A stretch of 64,000 bases of DNA. It comes from UBA6054 sp963975575 (lineage in GTDB: Bacteria > Planctomycetota > Phycisphaerae > Phycisphaerales > UBA1924). Each line of letters opens with the position of its first letter. Positions within the stretch are counted from its first letter, which is position 1. The stretch lies in assembly GCA_963975575.1 (NCBI GenBank), contig CAXBHL010000001.1:1178001-1242000 (forward strand), read 5' to 3'. The position numbers and the translations under genes were made by a program. The notes beneath the pieces are model-generated. The model did not search any database, was not told the DNA's origin, and was given only the letters and a program-made list of their open reading frames with translations. Positions 30,925 to 43,876 of the stretch are shown in pieces.

Positions 30925-31898
30925 GCAAGTTCTCCCGGTTGCGCGTGTTCCGTGATCGACTCGGGCGAGTGGCGGTGAAGGTGCTGGAGCGCCTCGAAAG
31001 CGCGTGGGTCGAGCCCGGTGCCGACCAAGGAGGCCATCTCGTCGATCGCTTGCTCGGACGACATCGCTTCGTGATAGGGGCGAGGCTCCGTGAGCGCGAC
31101 GAAGATGTCCGCGACGTGCAATACTGCAGCTAAGGGGTGAATCTCTTCCTGAGTGAGCCCTTGCGGGTACCCCGACCCGTCTGGGCACTCGTGATGCTGG
31201 GCGACAAGACGGGATATCTGCTCGGTCCCCGGGATCTGGTCAAGCATCGTGACAGCGATTTGAACGTGCTCTCGCATCTTCTTGCGTTGCTCAGTGTCGA
31301 GCGGCCCATGCTTGAACAACACCGCATCAGGGATTCCTGCTTTCCCGATGTCGTGTGCGAGCGCGGCGAGACGAATACAGCCAACCGCATCAGCCTCGTA
31401 TCCAAGGTGCTCCGCGAGTGATGTCGCGACATCGGCGACTCGGCGCGAGTGAGATACCGTAGAGGAATCTCGTGCATTCACAGCCGCCAATAGCCCGGCG
31501 AGGCCATTGATCAGCTCCGCGTGTCGGGTCCGGGCGATGACCTCGTCACGCTGATGCTTCCGAACGTTTGCGGTATGGACGAGACGGCCGGCGATCAGAC
31601 CGATCACGGGATACACGCCGAGCCAGCCGAACTGGTCCGGGTTGGCCATCGGCGAGTCGCTCCACGACCAGAGAAGATGGGCCAAGTACGCGACACTCAC
31701 GGCACAGGACGAGAGCAGCCCACCGACCCACCCGAATGCAATCGCCGCGCTCACGACGGGCACGATGTATAGACCGGAAAGCACAATGTGCAGCCAATGC
31801 AGCGAAGGCGACTGCGTGGTGATCAGAAAGTGCAGCATCGTGATTGCGAAAATCCAGATTCCAGCACTGAAGAAGTGGCGTCTCTGCTCAGAGCTCAT
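30921..31898 (-). CDS. Membrane HD-GYP phosphodiesterase
   Basis: 325 residues from ATG 31898 with GGGAGAC upstream. Four to five N-terminal membrane helices (MASE-like), then an HD-GYP domain: HDIGKAGIPDAVLFKHGPLD and HHECPDGSGYP. The catalytic HD and GYP motifs are intact, so it should degrade cyclic di-GMP or a related dinucleotide. It is preceded by a strong hairpin. Its location in the metal operon hints at signalling control, but no partner GGDEF protein is seen in the window. Confidence 0.88.
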   Translation of the reverse strand: MSSEQRRHFFSAGIWIFAITMLHFLITTQSPSLHWLHIVLSGLYIVPVVSAAIAFGWVGGLLSSCAVSVAYLAHLLWSWSDSPMANPDQFGWLGVYPVIGLIAGRLVHTANVRKHQRDEVIARTRHAELINGLAGLLAAVNARDSSTVSHSRRVADVATSLAEHLGYEADAVGCIRLAALAHDIGKAGIPDAVLFKHGPLDTEQRKKMREHVQIAVTMLDQIPGTEQISRLVAQHHECPDGSGYPQGLTQEEIHPLAAVLHVADIFVALTEPRPYHEAMSSEQAIDEMASLVGTGLDPRAFEALQHLHRHSPESITEHAQPGELA

Positions 31899-31934
31899 TC
31901 GTGCAGTCTCCCAGCTCCGAAGCAGCAGCCACCA

Positions 31935-31969
31935 CCGCGCACCGGATAACACATGCATCCGGTGCGCGG
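31935..31969. terminator. Strong hairpin before the HD-GYP gene
   Basis: A perfect thirteen-pair stem: CCGCGCACCGGAT (31935-31947), a nine-base loop and ATCCGGTGCGCGG (31957-31969). No U-tract follows on either strand, so it may slow or protect the transcript rather than end it. It lies between the CBM48-like gene and the long operon. Confidence 0.6.
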
Positions 31970-32001
31970 CGGACCGCTGCGGTCGTGTGACTGTGCTGGA
32001 T

Positions 32002-32313
32002 TCACTCCCCGTGCTCGGGAACGTCGAGCACGCGGTTCAGTGTCCCGAAGGGATTCGGCGTGCAGCCCTCGGACCCGCCGTTCGGGCGATCGCAGCCAGC
32101 CTCGCAGCACCACTGGCCATCGACCACGAACTTGTACTCGTAGCGACCGGGTGGGAGTGCGAGCTCGGTCTCCCACCATCCTTGGTCGTCCCGCGTCATG
32201 GGGTTGGCCGTCGTGCTCCAATCGTTGAACGAGCCCGCTACGAACACCTCGCACGCATCCGGCGCGGCGAGCGTGATCCGCGAAGTCGTTGATATTGGCG
32301 CTTGCTTGGGCAT
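32002..32313 (-). CDS. Stand-alone CBM48/AMPK-type carbohydrate-binding domain protein
   Basis: 103 residues. EVFVAGSFNDWSTTANPM, GWWETELALPPGRYEYKFVVDGQW is the standard glycogen-binding (isoamylase early-set) domain. It is followed by an unusual cysteine-bearing loop (WCCEAGCDRPNGGSEGC). No catalytic domain is attached. Role in a metal region unknown; stand-alone CBM48 proteins may target glycogen or act as regulatory adaptors. Confidence 0.85.
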   Translation of the reverse strand: MPKQAPISTTSRITLAAPDACEVFVAGSFNDWSTTANPMTRDDQGWWETELALPPGRYEYKFVVDGQWCCEAGCDRPNGGSEGCTPNPFGTLNRVLDVPEHGE

Positions 32314-32342
32314 CTGATGCTCCTTTCAGTTGTTGACTCTGT

Positions 32343-33197
32343 TCAATCACCCTCACCCTGGCCCGCCATGTCCACGGGGCGGGCCCCGGCGAGCGTCTGC
32401 CGCTGCTCATCCGTCAAGACCTTGGCCGCCTCTCCCACCGCCCGGATGAACGCGAGACGCTTTTCGGCGCGTTCAGATTCGATCGCGCGAACCGCTTCCT
32501 CGATTCGCTCGATGTCCGGCGTCGACGCCGCGGTCAACGACCACAGCGTTTCTTCAAGGCGCTCGATGCGTCGGTCGTGCTCGGACTGGGCGAGGAGCGT
32601 CTGTTGCATCTTCGTGTTGAGTCGGACCTGCTGGTCGGACGTCAGGCCGATATGCTCGGCGTGGTCGAGGAAGAAACCCGTAGCACCGATGTGGTAGAGA
32701 TGCGATGCACCGGGAAAGCCCGGCAGGTCGGTACGGACCACCATTGCGTCGGTCGCGCCGCCCTGGTCCTTCGCTTTCGGCCCCATCCCCATCATGCCAC
32801 GCATGCCGCGCATACCGCCCATGGCCATAGCGCCGTCTGTCGCCATCGCCCTGCCCATGCCCATGTCCTTGCCCATGTCCTTGCCCATGCCCATGTCCAT
32901 GCGCTGTCCGTCGCCCGCGCCGTGACCGTCCTTCGAGCCGTGGCCCTTGTGGGTAGGGGTGGACTGGTCCTCGGCCGTTACGGGGCGGTGCCCGAGTTGG
33001 AGGACGGCCTCAAGCTGTGCGACTCGGGCACGGAGCGCCGCGAGTTCACGAACAATGTCCTGCGGCTCGTTGTGAGCCGCTCCGTGTTCACTGTGAGAGG
33101 CCTGGTCGTGGTCTTGGGCCACGGCGGGCGCAACAGCGACGATTGTCGTCAGAATGGCCGCGAGGGCGGCCGACGTTTGTGCTCGTGTTCTCGTCAT
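32343..33197 (-). CDS. Periplasmic LTXXQ/Spy-like metal-binding protein, Met/His rich
   Basis: 284 residues from ATG 33197. A signal peptide (ALAAILTTIVAVAPAVAQ), a coiled-coil stretch, a long Met/Gly/Asp/His-rich segment (DMGMGKDMGKDMGMG, MRGMRGMMGMG), then two LTXXQ motifs (LTSDQQVRLNTKM, LTDEQRQTLAG) as in CpxP/Spy/ZraP. It should bind metal and damp envelope stress in the periplasm. It is the first gene of the leftward metal operon, divergent from the Rrf2 regulator. Confidence 0.82.
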   Translation of the reverse strand: MTRTRAQTSAALAAILTTIVAVAPAVAQDHDQASHSEHGAAHNEPQDIVRELAALRARVAQLEAVLQLGHRPVTAEDQSTPTHKGHGSKDGHGAGDGQRMDMGMGKDMGKDMGMGRAMATDGAMAMGGMRGMRGMMGMGPKAKDQGGATDAMVVRTDLPGFPGASHLYHIGATGFFLDHAEHIGLTSDQQVRLNTKMQQTLLAQSEHDRRIERLEETLWSLTAASTPDIERIEEAVRAIESERAEKRLAFIRAVGEAAKVLTDEQRQTLAGARPVDMAGQGEGD

Positions 33198-33315
33198 ATC
33201 AGGGCTCCTTGAGTTTGTGACCGCGCGGACAGTCTGCGGCCCGCATAGGGGCTGAGACGGCCTGCCATCGCCTGCAAGATGCAAACACTATCATCTTTGA
33301 ATGTATTTCGCAAGC

Positions 33316-33330
33316 GCGACATGTTGTCGC
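33316..33330. promoter_or_regulatory. Candidate Rrf2 operator in divergent promoter region
   Basis: A perfect inverted repeat GCGACA-TGT-TGTCGC lies midway between the divergent starts at 33197 and 33405. It is well placed for control of both the Rrf2 gene and the leftward metal/redox operon. Confidence 0.5.
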
Positions 33331-33404
33331 CCCAGGACAAGACGACCCTTATTCTGTGTGGGTTGTGTTGGACAAGACGGCGGCCGTCAGCTTGAAAGGA
33401 TTGG

Positions 33405-33860
33405 ATGATTTCTCGGCAAGTCGCGATGGCAGCGATGTGCATGGGCCTCATCGGGCGTGAGGGCTCGGGGGACGGCATGCAGATCCCCGATCTGGTCGAG
33501 ATGACGGGGATCTCCCGCCCGACACTCGGCAAGGTCGTCAATGCCCTCGCCCGCAAGAAGTTCGTGCGGACACAGCGCGGTGTTGGGGGCGGCGTCCGCC
33601 TCGCGAAAGATGCAGAATCCGTATCGCTGTACGACCTGTGTGTTGCCTTCGATGACCCCGTGATCGAGTGCCACTGTTCGTTTGGGTTCGGGCACTGCGC
33701 TGAGATCGGGCCGTGCCCGCCGGGCTGCCTGTGCGTTGCCCAGCACACCAAGCAGGTCGAGTATCTCAAGAGCACGAGTGTGCTCGATGTCGCCGACACC
33801 ATGGCGCCGCGTCTGAAACAAGCTGCCAAGCGTGCAGAGCAAGCCCAGCGCAAGAGATAG
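33405..33860 (+). CDS. Rrf2-family regulator with cysteine cluster
   Basis: 151 residues; AAAGGA before the ATG. Winged helix at the N-terminus (IPDLVEMTGISRPTLGKVVNAL, GVGGGVRLAKDAESVSL, the Rrf2 signature). The C-terminal part holds an exceptionally rich cysteine group (DLC, IECHC, GHC, IGPCPPGCLC), more than the three usually binding a [2Fe-2S] cluster. It could hold iron-sulphur or sense copper directly. It faces the redox/metal operon across a 207-base gap with a palindrome. Confidence 0.88.
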   Translation: MISRQVAMAAMCMGLIGREGSGDGMQIPDLVEMTGISRPTLGKVVNALARKKFVRTQRGVGGGVRLAKDAESVSLYDLCVAFDDPVIECHCSFGFGHCAEIGPCPPGCLCVAQHTKQVEYLKSTSVLDVADTMAPRLKQAAKRAEQAQRKR

Positions 33861-33897
33861 GCTGAACATTGCCTCAAGATGGTGACGGGCTGGGCAT

Positions 33898-34758
33898 TCA
33901 TGGCAACAGGTACTCCCAGCCGTACACGAGCGATCCACCGAAGTGACCGGCAACGCCGACGAGCGCCGCGGTTACGAGCAGCGCTACTGTGGCGAAGCGG
34001 CCACCCGGCTTCTTGACGCGCCGTTCCACCGCGACCCATGCCACGATCGCGAGCAGAGAGACGGAGATACCGAGCGCGCGGTGCCACCAGAACACCCACG
34101 AGAGTGTTCCCGTGTAGTCGTCCGCCGAGCCGTGGACCAGGCCGAGCGTCGTCGCGACGAGGGCCGAGAGCGCCCCCATAGCGATAAGAAGTCGGACCGT
34201 GCTGTGATTCTGCCATTGATGGCGGACGACGCCCACGAGTTCGACGAACCCGGCCAGAATCAAGAACGCGATCGGGAAGTGAATCGCGACCACATGCAGC
34301 CGCCCGAGCCGTGCGACCGCCGATAGCCCGTGGTCAGTGGCATGGTCATGCGCCGCATCGTCCGGCCCATCGTCGTGCTCGTCGTTGGTGTTGCGCTCGG
34401 TTCCAGCCGTCTCGCCGGTATGGTTGTGGTCATGGCCGCGGGGTACGGGCTGGTTTCCCGATGGCTCCGCCGCGACCGGCATAACGAGCGCGAGCGATTC
34501 GGCGTACGCCTCGGGGTCCTGCTGGAAACGCAGCTGGCACCGTCGGCAGCAGAAATACACAGTCTGTCCTTCGTACTCAGCCGAAAAGCTCGGGTCGACC
34601 GTCTCCTCGGGCGTGACCGGGCAGACGGTGTTGGCGGCCCCTGGCCCCTCCCCGAGTCCGTCCGGGGAGGGTGCCTGAGCCGCGAGAACGGGGAGTGCCG
34701 CGATGAACACCAGCAGCACAAACAGCGGAGTGAGGTGTCGGTGGATGGTGGTGCTCAT
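33898..34758 (-). CDS. YHS/TRASH-type domain plus DUF2231 membrane protein
   Basis: 286 residues from ATG 34758 (MSTTIHRHLTPLFVLLVF). A signal anchor, then a YHS-like metal site (CPVTPEE ... YFCCRRCQLRFQQDPEAY), a His/Asp-rich linker, and a DUF2231 four-helix membrane domain (LGRLHVVAIHFPIAFLILAGF). It likely handles copper or electrons at the membrane. Last gene of the Cus operon, 16 bases after the YHS repeat protein, and convergent with the Rrf2 gene. Confidence 0.8.
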   Translation of the reverse strand: MSTTIHRHLTPLFVLLVFIAALPVLAAQAPSPDGLGEGPGAANTVCPVTPEETVDPSFSAEYEGQTVYFCCRRCQLRFQQDPEAYAESLALVMPVAAEPSGNQPVPRGHDHNHTGETAGTERNTNDEHDDGPDDAAHDHATDHGLSAVARLGRLHVVAIHFPIAFLILAGFVELVGVVRHQWQNHSTVRLLIAMGALSALVATTLGLVHGSADDYTGTLSWVFWWHRALGISVSLLAIVAWVAVERRVKKPGGRFATVALLVTAALVGVAGHFGGSLVYGWEYLLP

Positions 34759-34774
34759 ACGTGGCCTCCTTGAT

Positions 34775-35758
34775 TCAGTCGTCGCCATGGTCGTGATCGC
34801 CGTGTCCACGGTGATCGTCGTGATCACCCTCGTGGATCGGAGAGCCGTGAAGCTTGCCCTGAGCCTCATGGACCGGCTTCCACGCCGCATCAATCCTGGT
34901 GATGAACTTCGCCGGGTCGGCCTCGAAGGTCGGCTGACAACCGGCGCAGCAGAACTGCACGAGGCGATTGGCGACGACGATCTCGGCGGGCTCGCCCATC
35001 GAGCCGAGCTTGCTATTCTCAAGTACCGCGCATGTCGTGAGCGGGTAGTCCTTCAGTTGCGCCTTCACGACCGCCTCGTCGAGCGCCTTGAGGTACTTGG
35101 CGGGGTCGGCCTCGAAGTCTCGGACGCACCCCTTGCAGCACAGCCGCACGAGCCGGTTTTTGTAGACACGGTTGATGCCGATGTCTTCGCCGTCTATGGC
35201 GAGCGGCTCACCTGTGACCACGCAGGTCTCAAGCGGGTAGAACGGCATCTGCTGTTTAGCAATAGCCTTGTCGACCTCGGCAAAGTGCTTCGTTGTGTCG
35301 GCCTCGAACCGCCCGACACACCCGCCGCAGCAGAATCGCACCTCGCGCCCCTCAATCGTCTTGACGATCGGATCGCCCATCGATCCCAGCTTCTGCCCTG
35401 AGATCGGGCATGTATCGAGCAGGTACGGGTCGCCCTTGGGCTCATCCACCTCGTGTGCGGCGTGAGCATCGGCCGCACCGGGCTCATCCCCGCGCATCGA
35501 TGCCAGAACGAAGTTCGTACGACGATCCTCGTCCCAGTTCATGAATGCCTTGTCACATCCAGGGCAGCAGAACCCGATGGTCTTCCCATCGTGCTGGACG
35601 AAGGTCTTGCCATCGATCGGCTCCTTACCGACCGGGCACATCGCGTTGACGGCTTCCGTGTTCTGTCCGGTTGCCGCGCCATGGCCGGCGTGCTGGGCCA
35701 TCGAAAGTGAGGCGGGGGCCGTGAGGCAGAGACAAGCAATCAGTGTTGCAGGCTTCAT
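34775..35758 (-). CDS. Secreted protein with four YHS/TRASH-like metal domains
   Basis: 327 residues from ATG 35758. Signal peptide (LIACLCLTAPASLSMAQ), then four repeats, each with an N-terminal CP or TC site and an FCCxGC-type knuckle (IGFCCPGCDKAF, VRFCCGGCVGRF, VRLCCKGCVRDF, VQFCCAGCQPTF). Ends in a His/Asp tail (DHDDHRGHGDHDHGDD). Each repeat can bind one metal, so the protein should chelate several copper ions in the periplasm. Lies 17 bases after the Cus pump gene. Confidence 0.85.
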   Translation of the reverse strand: MKPATLIACLCLTAPASLSMAQHAGHGAATGQNTEAVNAMCPVGKEPIDGKTFVQHDGKTIGFCCPGCDKAFMNWDEDRRTNFVLASMRGDEPGAADAHAAHEVDEPKGDPYLLDTCPISGQKLGSMGDPIVKTIEGREVRFCCGGCVGRFEADTTKHFAEVDKAIAKQQMPFYPLETCVVTGEPLAIDGEDIGINRVYKNRLVRLCCKGCVRDFEADPAKYLKALDEAVVKAQLKDYPLTTCAVLENSKLGSMGEPAEIVVANRLVQFCCAGCQPTFEADPAKFITRIDAAWKPVHEAQGKLHGSPIHEGDHDDHRGHGDHDHGDD

Positions 35759-35775
35759 ACAGAATCTCCTTGTGC

Positions 35776-39574
<3,799 letters not shown>

Positions 39575-39582
<8 letters not shown>

Positions 39583-41623
39583 CGCTGTGCCCCTCGTGTT
39601 CATTGCCCGCGGGCGATGCATCAAGTGGGCCGTATGCCTCGCGGATCTCTCCGCAGCGGAGCATTTGATCACCGAAGTACGGGTTGTTGATCTGTGTGCC
39701 GCGCTGGAGCCAATCGGCCCCCTTGTTGTCGAACGCCATCGGACAGTGGGCAAGACGCCATATCTCGCTGCCGCGGTGCCCGAAGCGGCGCTGCAACGCG
39801 ATAACGCCCTCGCTCATCCGCTCGAAGCGAGCGCGGGCGGTATCGATGCTCGTGATGGCATCTTCAACGCGAAGCCTGGCCGCAGCACGACGCCACTCGG
39901 CCAGAGGTTCGCCAACGAGCCCGGCCTCTTCGACGACTTCGAGCGCCGTCTTGATATCCGACGCGGCCTGAATGAATCCACCGAGGTCGTCCCCCGCGAG
40001 CGACTCCTGAGCATCGAGATACGCGGCATACACCGGCTTGAGCGCGAAGACAAAGCTGTCGGGCACGGGAACACGCAGAGGCATCTCTAGCATGGAATCG
40101 CCGGCCATCCCGCCGTGGGCGGCGTGCGGGTTCCCTCCGCCGCCGCCACCGGGTGTCATCATGCTCGGCTTCGCAGCGATCTGCATCGCACTGTCAATCC
40201 TGAACGCTCCGTTCACAACGACGGACTCGTTCCGCGTGAGGCCGTCACGCACAATGTAGAAATCACCAGCACGCGGGCCGAGCACGACGGATCGGCCCTC
40301 ATACGTTGGCTGTTCAGCATCCGCGACCTCGACGTAGACCACCGAGCGCTTGCCCGTAAAGAGCACTGCCGAACGCGGGATGACCAAGGGCTCCTCTGCA
40401 TCCGCTGGATCACCAACGACGCCGAGCGACTCAGCGGGCACCAAGTCCATCCCGCAGATGCCGCACTGCCCAGGTCCGTCTTGGACCTCTGTTGGGTGCA
40501 TCGGGCTGACCCAGCGTCCTGCGAGCTCGTTGCTCACCACTGCGCCATCCTGAGCTACACGCGTTCTTGCGACCGCGGACGCAAACATGCCCGGCTTGAG
40601 GCGGCGATCCGCGTTATCAACAGCGACACGTACCGCCGCAGTCCGAGTTCGGGCATCGACTTCCGGTTCGATGAACGAGATCTGCCCTTCGAACGTCTCA
40701 CCCGGGTGAGCTTCAACTTCAAAAGTCACCTTCTGCCCCCAGCGAAGCAGCGGGAGCTGTGACTCGTACGCTTCCATGTCGAGCCAAAGCCGCGACAGAT
40801 CAGCGATGGTCGCAATCGGTCCGCCCGTCTCCACATAGTCCCCTTCACGCACGGCAAGGTGCGTCACAACACCGCCGATTGGGGCGAAGATCGTGAGACG
40901 GTCCGACTCAAACGAACCATCCTCAACGGCTGCAATCTGCTCCGGTGAGATGCCAAAGAGCCTCAGTTTTTCTCGTGCTGCGACAAGCGTGTCTCGGGTC
41001 GCCGAACGGACAAGCTCGCTGCCCGACGCGCTGTTTTCAGCTGCGGCCAAAGCCTGACGAAACTCCTCGAACGCGGCAAGCAGATCAGGGCTGTAGACCT
41101 CGGCCATATGATCGCCCTTTGAGACCGGCACGCCAAGGAAGTTCACGAACAGTCGCTCTATTCGCCCGGGGAAATATGCGGTCAGGCGAGCGACCGATGT
41201 CTCGTCGTAAGTCAGTTTGCCGTACAGGCGGACCTCCGCGGTCGGGAAGAACCGGCCGACTGGCGCCGTCTCAATCTGGCTGAGCGCGGCCGCGGACTCG
41301 CTCATCGTGACCCGCAACGCACTCCCCTCACCGCCGTCCTCGGTCACGGGGATGAGATCCATAAAGCAGATCGGGCACTTCGCGTCGGGGTCGGGCAGAC
41401 GCACCGAAGGGTGCATTGAACAGGTGTACATCTGCGGCTCACCCGCCTCATCAGCGTGATCATGCTCCGCCTCAGCTTCCTCGGGTGCTGGCTCGGCATC
41501 AGGGCTGCCCATGCGATAGCCCACGACGAGGGCCGTGATGATCAGCAGTACGGCGATACCCGCCGCGGTGTGTTTCCACAGCCACGCCAGTGAAGATCGG
41601 ATCGTCTGTGTGAACTTGCTCAT
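39575..41623 (-). CDS. cusB: CusB-type periplasmic adaptor with metal-binding domains and DUF3347
   Basis: 682 residues. A membrane anchor (GIAVLLIITALVVGY), a His/Glu-rich linker, a heavy-metal-binding domain (YTCSMHPSVRLPDPDAKCPICFMDL), the HlyD/CusB barrel with lipoyl-like hairpin, a second copy of the metal domain inserted near residue 370 (MHPTEVQDGPGQCGICGMDLVP), and a C-terminal DUF3347 domain (DSFVFALKPVYAAYLDAQESL). It links CusA to the outer-membrane channel and hands over copper. The insertion of a second metal domain inside the barrel is unusual. Overlaps neighbours at both ends. Confidence 0.92.
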
Positions 41624-43077
41624 GGTGTGTCCTCGTCGGGTCCGGTGCCCGGCGTCTCGTCTTCCAACCCCTCGGTGGTGGCTTTGCCTTGTGTTGGCAC
41701 GGGCTGGCCAACAAGACGATTCAGGCGGGCGAGCGCCTGTCCACGATCGGCACGTGCCCGCTCGGCGGACACCGCGAATTCGAGCAGCGTCCGCTCCGTG
41801 TCCAGCAGATCGAGAAAGCTCGTCTCACCGGCGCGGAACCCGGCGAGTGAAGCCCGGAGCGACTCTTCGGCCTTGGGGATCAGCGTCGTTTCGAACAGCC
41901 TGACCCGTCGGTGCGCGTCCGTGTGCTCGAACCACGCCCGCTGGATCGATGCGGTGATCCGGTTCGCTTCATCGGCACGCTCGAAGGACACGGCGAGGCG
42001 GCGGGCCATCGCTTCGCGGACGCCCGCGTCGTACTTGTCGCGCCAGAGTGGCACGGTGATGCCGAAACTCAGCAGGATCGGATCGTCGCCGCTCTCGGCG
42101 ATCGAGCTGTTCATCGCCTCATCGGTCACGATGTAGTCGAGGCCGACTGTGAAGTCAGGCAGGCCTTCTTTCCGCGCAACCTCACTCCGGATCCGTTGCT
42201 CCTCGATCCGCTCGTCGAGCGCGAGGAGCACGGGGTTCGAACGCCGTGCGATCTCGGCGAGTCCAGGACCGTCGACCGATGCGACCCGGCCGGGGAGTCG
42301 GGCGAACGGCGACACGGGCACATCCGTCGCTCGATTGAGCGCCGCGTTCAGATCCGCAACGTACGTCGGCCTCATCGCCCTGAGCTGCGCGAGGCGGTCT
42401 TCGAGTTGCCCAAGCTCGACCTGCACGCGGATGAGTTCCGGGTGCGACCCGGCTCCGACGCGGTACCGGGCCCGTACGACCTCCTCAAACGACGACAGCA
42501 GTTCCAAATTTTCAGCGGTGATTCGAATGGCCCCGTCGAGATACGCAACCTCGTGGAGCGTCTCGACGACGCGCTCGGTGACCTCCAGCCGCGCCGCTTC
42601 GAACTGACGCCACGCGGCACGGGCTGCCATCGCCGCCGCATCCTCACGGTCGCTCAGGATTCCCGGCCACGGGAACGCCTGGCTTACGCCGACGCGAGCC
42701 TGCTGGGCTCCGGTGCGCGTCTCAACCTCATCGAGAAAGAAACCGAAGTTCACGCGCGGGTCAGGGAGCGAACGCGCTTGCGGCAGACGCTCGGCCGCAG
42801 CGACCCATCGCTGGTACGCCGCCTCAACCTTCGGACTGTGAAAGAGCGCGTAGCGCACGAACTCGTCCGCCGAGGCGGTCGCGTCGAGCACGGGCGCATC
42901 GTGTTTCGATGCTGAATCATCGCGGTAGACAGAACGCGGCGAAGAATCAGCGTTATCCGGGAGAGATCGGGCGAACGACGGCGGCAGACCGCGAGTCGAA
43001 TCGAACGGCGACGAGCAGCCGCCAACGAATCCGACCCCCGCGACGCCCACCGCGCACGCGATGAGACGAATGGCCAT
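41620..43077 (-). CDS. Outer-membrane efflux lipoprotein (TolC/CusC type)
   Basis: 485 residues from ATG 43077, with AGGAG nine bases upstream. Lipobox (GVGFVGGCSS) and two OEP repeats of long helices (DEFVRYALFHSPKVEAAYQRW, EEQRIRSEVARKEGLPDFTVG). It forms the outer-membrane duct of the Cus pump. First main gene of the leftward Cus operon; overlaps the adaptor start by four bases. Confidence 0.9.
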   Translation of the reverse strand: MAIRLIACAVGVAGVGFVGGCSSPFDSTRGLPPSFARSLPDNADSSPRSVYRDDSASKHDAPVLDATASADEFVRYALFHSPKVEAAYQRWVAAAERLPQARSLPDPRVNFGFFLDEVETRTGAQQARVGVSQAFPWPGILSDREDAAAMAARAAWRQFEAARLEVTERVVETLHEVAYLDGAIRITAENLELLSSFEEVVRARYRVGAGSHPELIRVQVELGQLEDRLAQLRAMRPTYVADLNAALNRATDVPVSPFARLPGRVASVDGPGLAEIARRSNPVLLALDERIEEQRIRSEVARKEGLPDFTVGLDYIVTDEAMNSSIAESGDDPILLSFGITVPLWRDKYDAGVREAMARRLAVSFERADEANRITASIQRAWFEHTDAHRRVRLFETTLIPKAEESLRASLAGFRAGETSFLDLLDTERTLLEFAVSAERARADRGQALARLNRLVGQPVPTQGKATTEGLEDETPGTGPDEDTP

Positions 43078-43174
43078 GAAAGGCTCCTGGGTGCTTGGAT
43101 AAACGTGTGTCCGAGGGATCGACGCAGGGACGGGCAACACTCACAGCGCGCACCATCCCTACGGAACTCAAGCT

Positions 43175-43621
43175 CTACGTTTGCCAAACGCCCAGAAGGG
43201 CCTGCACTTCGTTGTGGGTCTTGCCCGTGCGGAGGCCAGCGACGAGCGACACCATCGAAGGCGTCGAATCGTCGGGCTCGATCACCGGAGTGATCTTCGG
43301 CGGGCCGTTCGGAAGTCCGGTCGGTGAATCGCGGTCAGTCCGCGGCAGCGGAGCGTCAGGAAGCCGATCCGGAGCCGGCGTCTCGGATATGCCGCATTTG
43401 CACGGACCTTCGCTCACCGGGCAGAATGCCTCGCTGCCGCAGTCGAGGTCAGAGCACTCGTCCGGTAGTGAATCGCCGCAGCAGCCCATGTCAATGACAG
43501 GCTCATGGCATATCGTGTCACCACAGTGATCTTGCCCGGCGACCAAACCGACACCAAGCCTCGGCAGCCCGGCGGCGATCAGGATCGTGATGGCAAGAAC
43601 TCTGAGCATGGCGTTATTCAT
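43175..43621 (-). CDS. Small exported Cys-rich protein heading the Cus operon
   Basis: 148 residues from ATG 43621 (MNNAMLRVLAITILIAAGL). The longer frame covers the broken ArsR gene. Signal peptide, then a cysteine block (DHCGDTICHEPVIDMGCCG, CSDLDCG, FCPVSEGPCKCG) and a Pro/Asp-rich tail. No family recognised. It could bind metal before the pump. Similar small Cys proteins head the other two RND operons. Confidence 0.6.
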   Translation of the reverse strand: MNNAMLRVLAITILIAAGLPRLGVGLVAGQDHCGDTICHEPVIDMGCCGDSLPDECSDLDCGSEAFCPVSEGPCKCGISETPAPDRLPDAPLPRTDRDSPTGLPNGPPKITPVIEPDDSTPSMVSLVAGLRTGKTHNEVQALLGVWQT

Positions 43622-43853
43622 GATAGCGGACCCGCTGCGGGGTACCAACACCTCTAGGAAGCGATCTATTCCTCGCCCCACATGCGTCCCCTCCGTCAAC
43701 GCGGGGGGATGAGGGGCTGAGCAGACGCAGCCGGGTCGGGTGGGCAAGGCTCTTGAAAAGCGTGCCCACCCTTTCGGCTTCAAGAGCACCGATGAGTGGA
43801 CGGGCGGCCAGCGGCAATTTCGGACGGCAAGACTCCACGCGAGGCCCCTTCAA
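43614..43853 (-). pseudogene. Broken ArsR/SmtB-type metal repressor
   Basis: A 79-codon frame keeps the ArsR start (EAERVGTLFKSLAHPTRLRLL) but then loses the family pattern. Downstream fragments of the HTH appear split between frames (DRFLEVL in one frame, GTPQRVRYHE in another), which suggests frameshifts. It ends without the recognition helix or a full sensor. The flanking 32-bp near-palindrome is likely its former operator. Sequencing error is the main alternative. Confidence 0.6.
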
Positions 43854-43876
43854 TTCTGACCGATGCTGATCCGCGC

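Noticed and set aside
32850..32910. Short tandem repeats that look CRISPR-like
   Set aside because: They encode Asp-Met-Gly-Lys repeats of the LTXXQ-type protein; units are too short and have no spacers.
33194..34216. 340-residue minus-strand frame over the Rrf2 gene
   Set aside because: Antisense shadow; the Rrf2 signature and ribosome site on the plus strand are clear.
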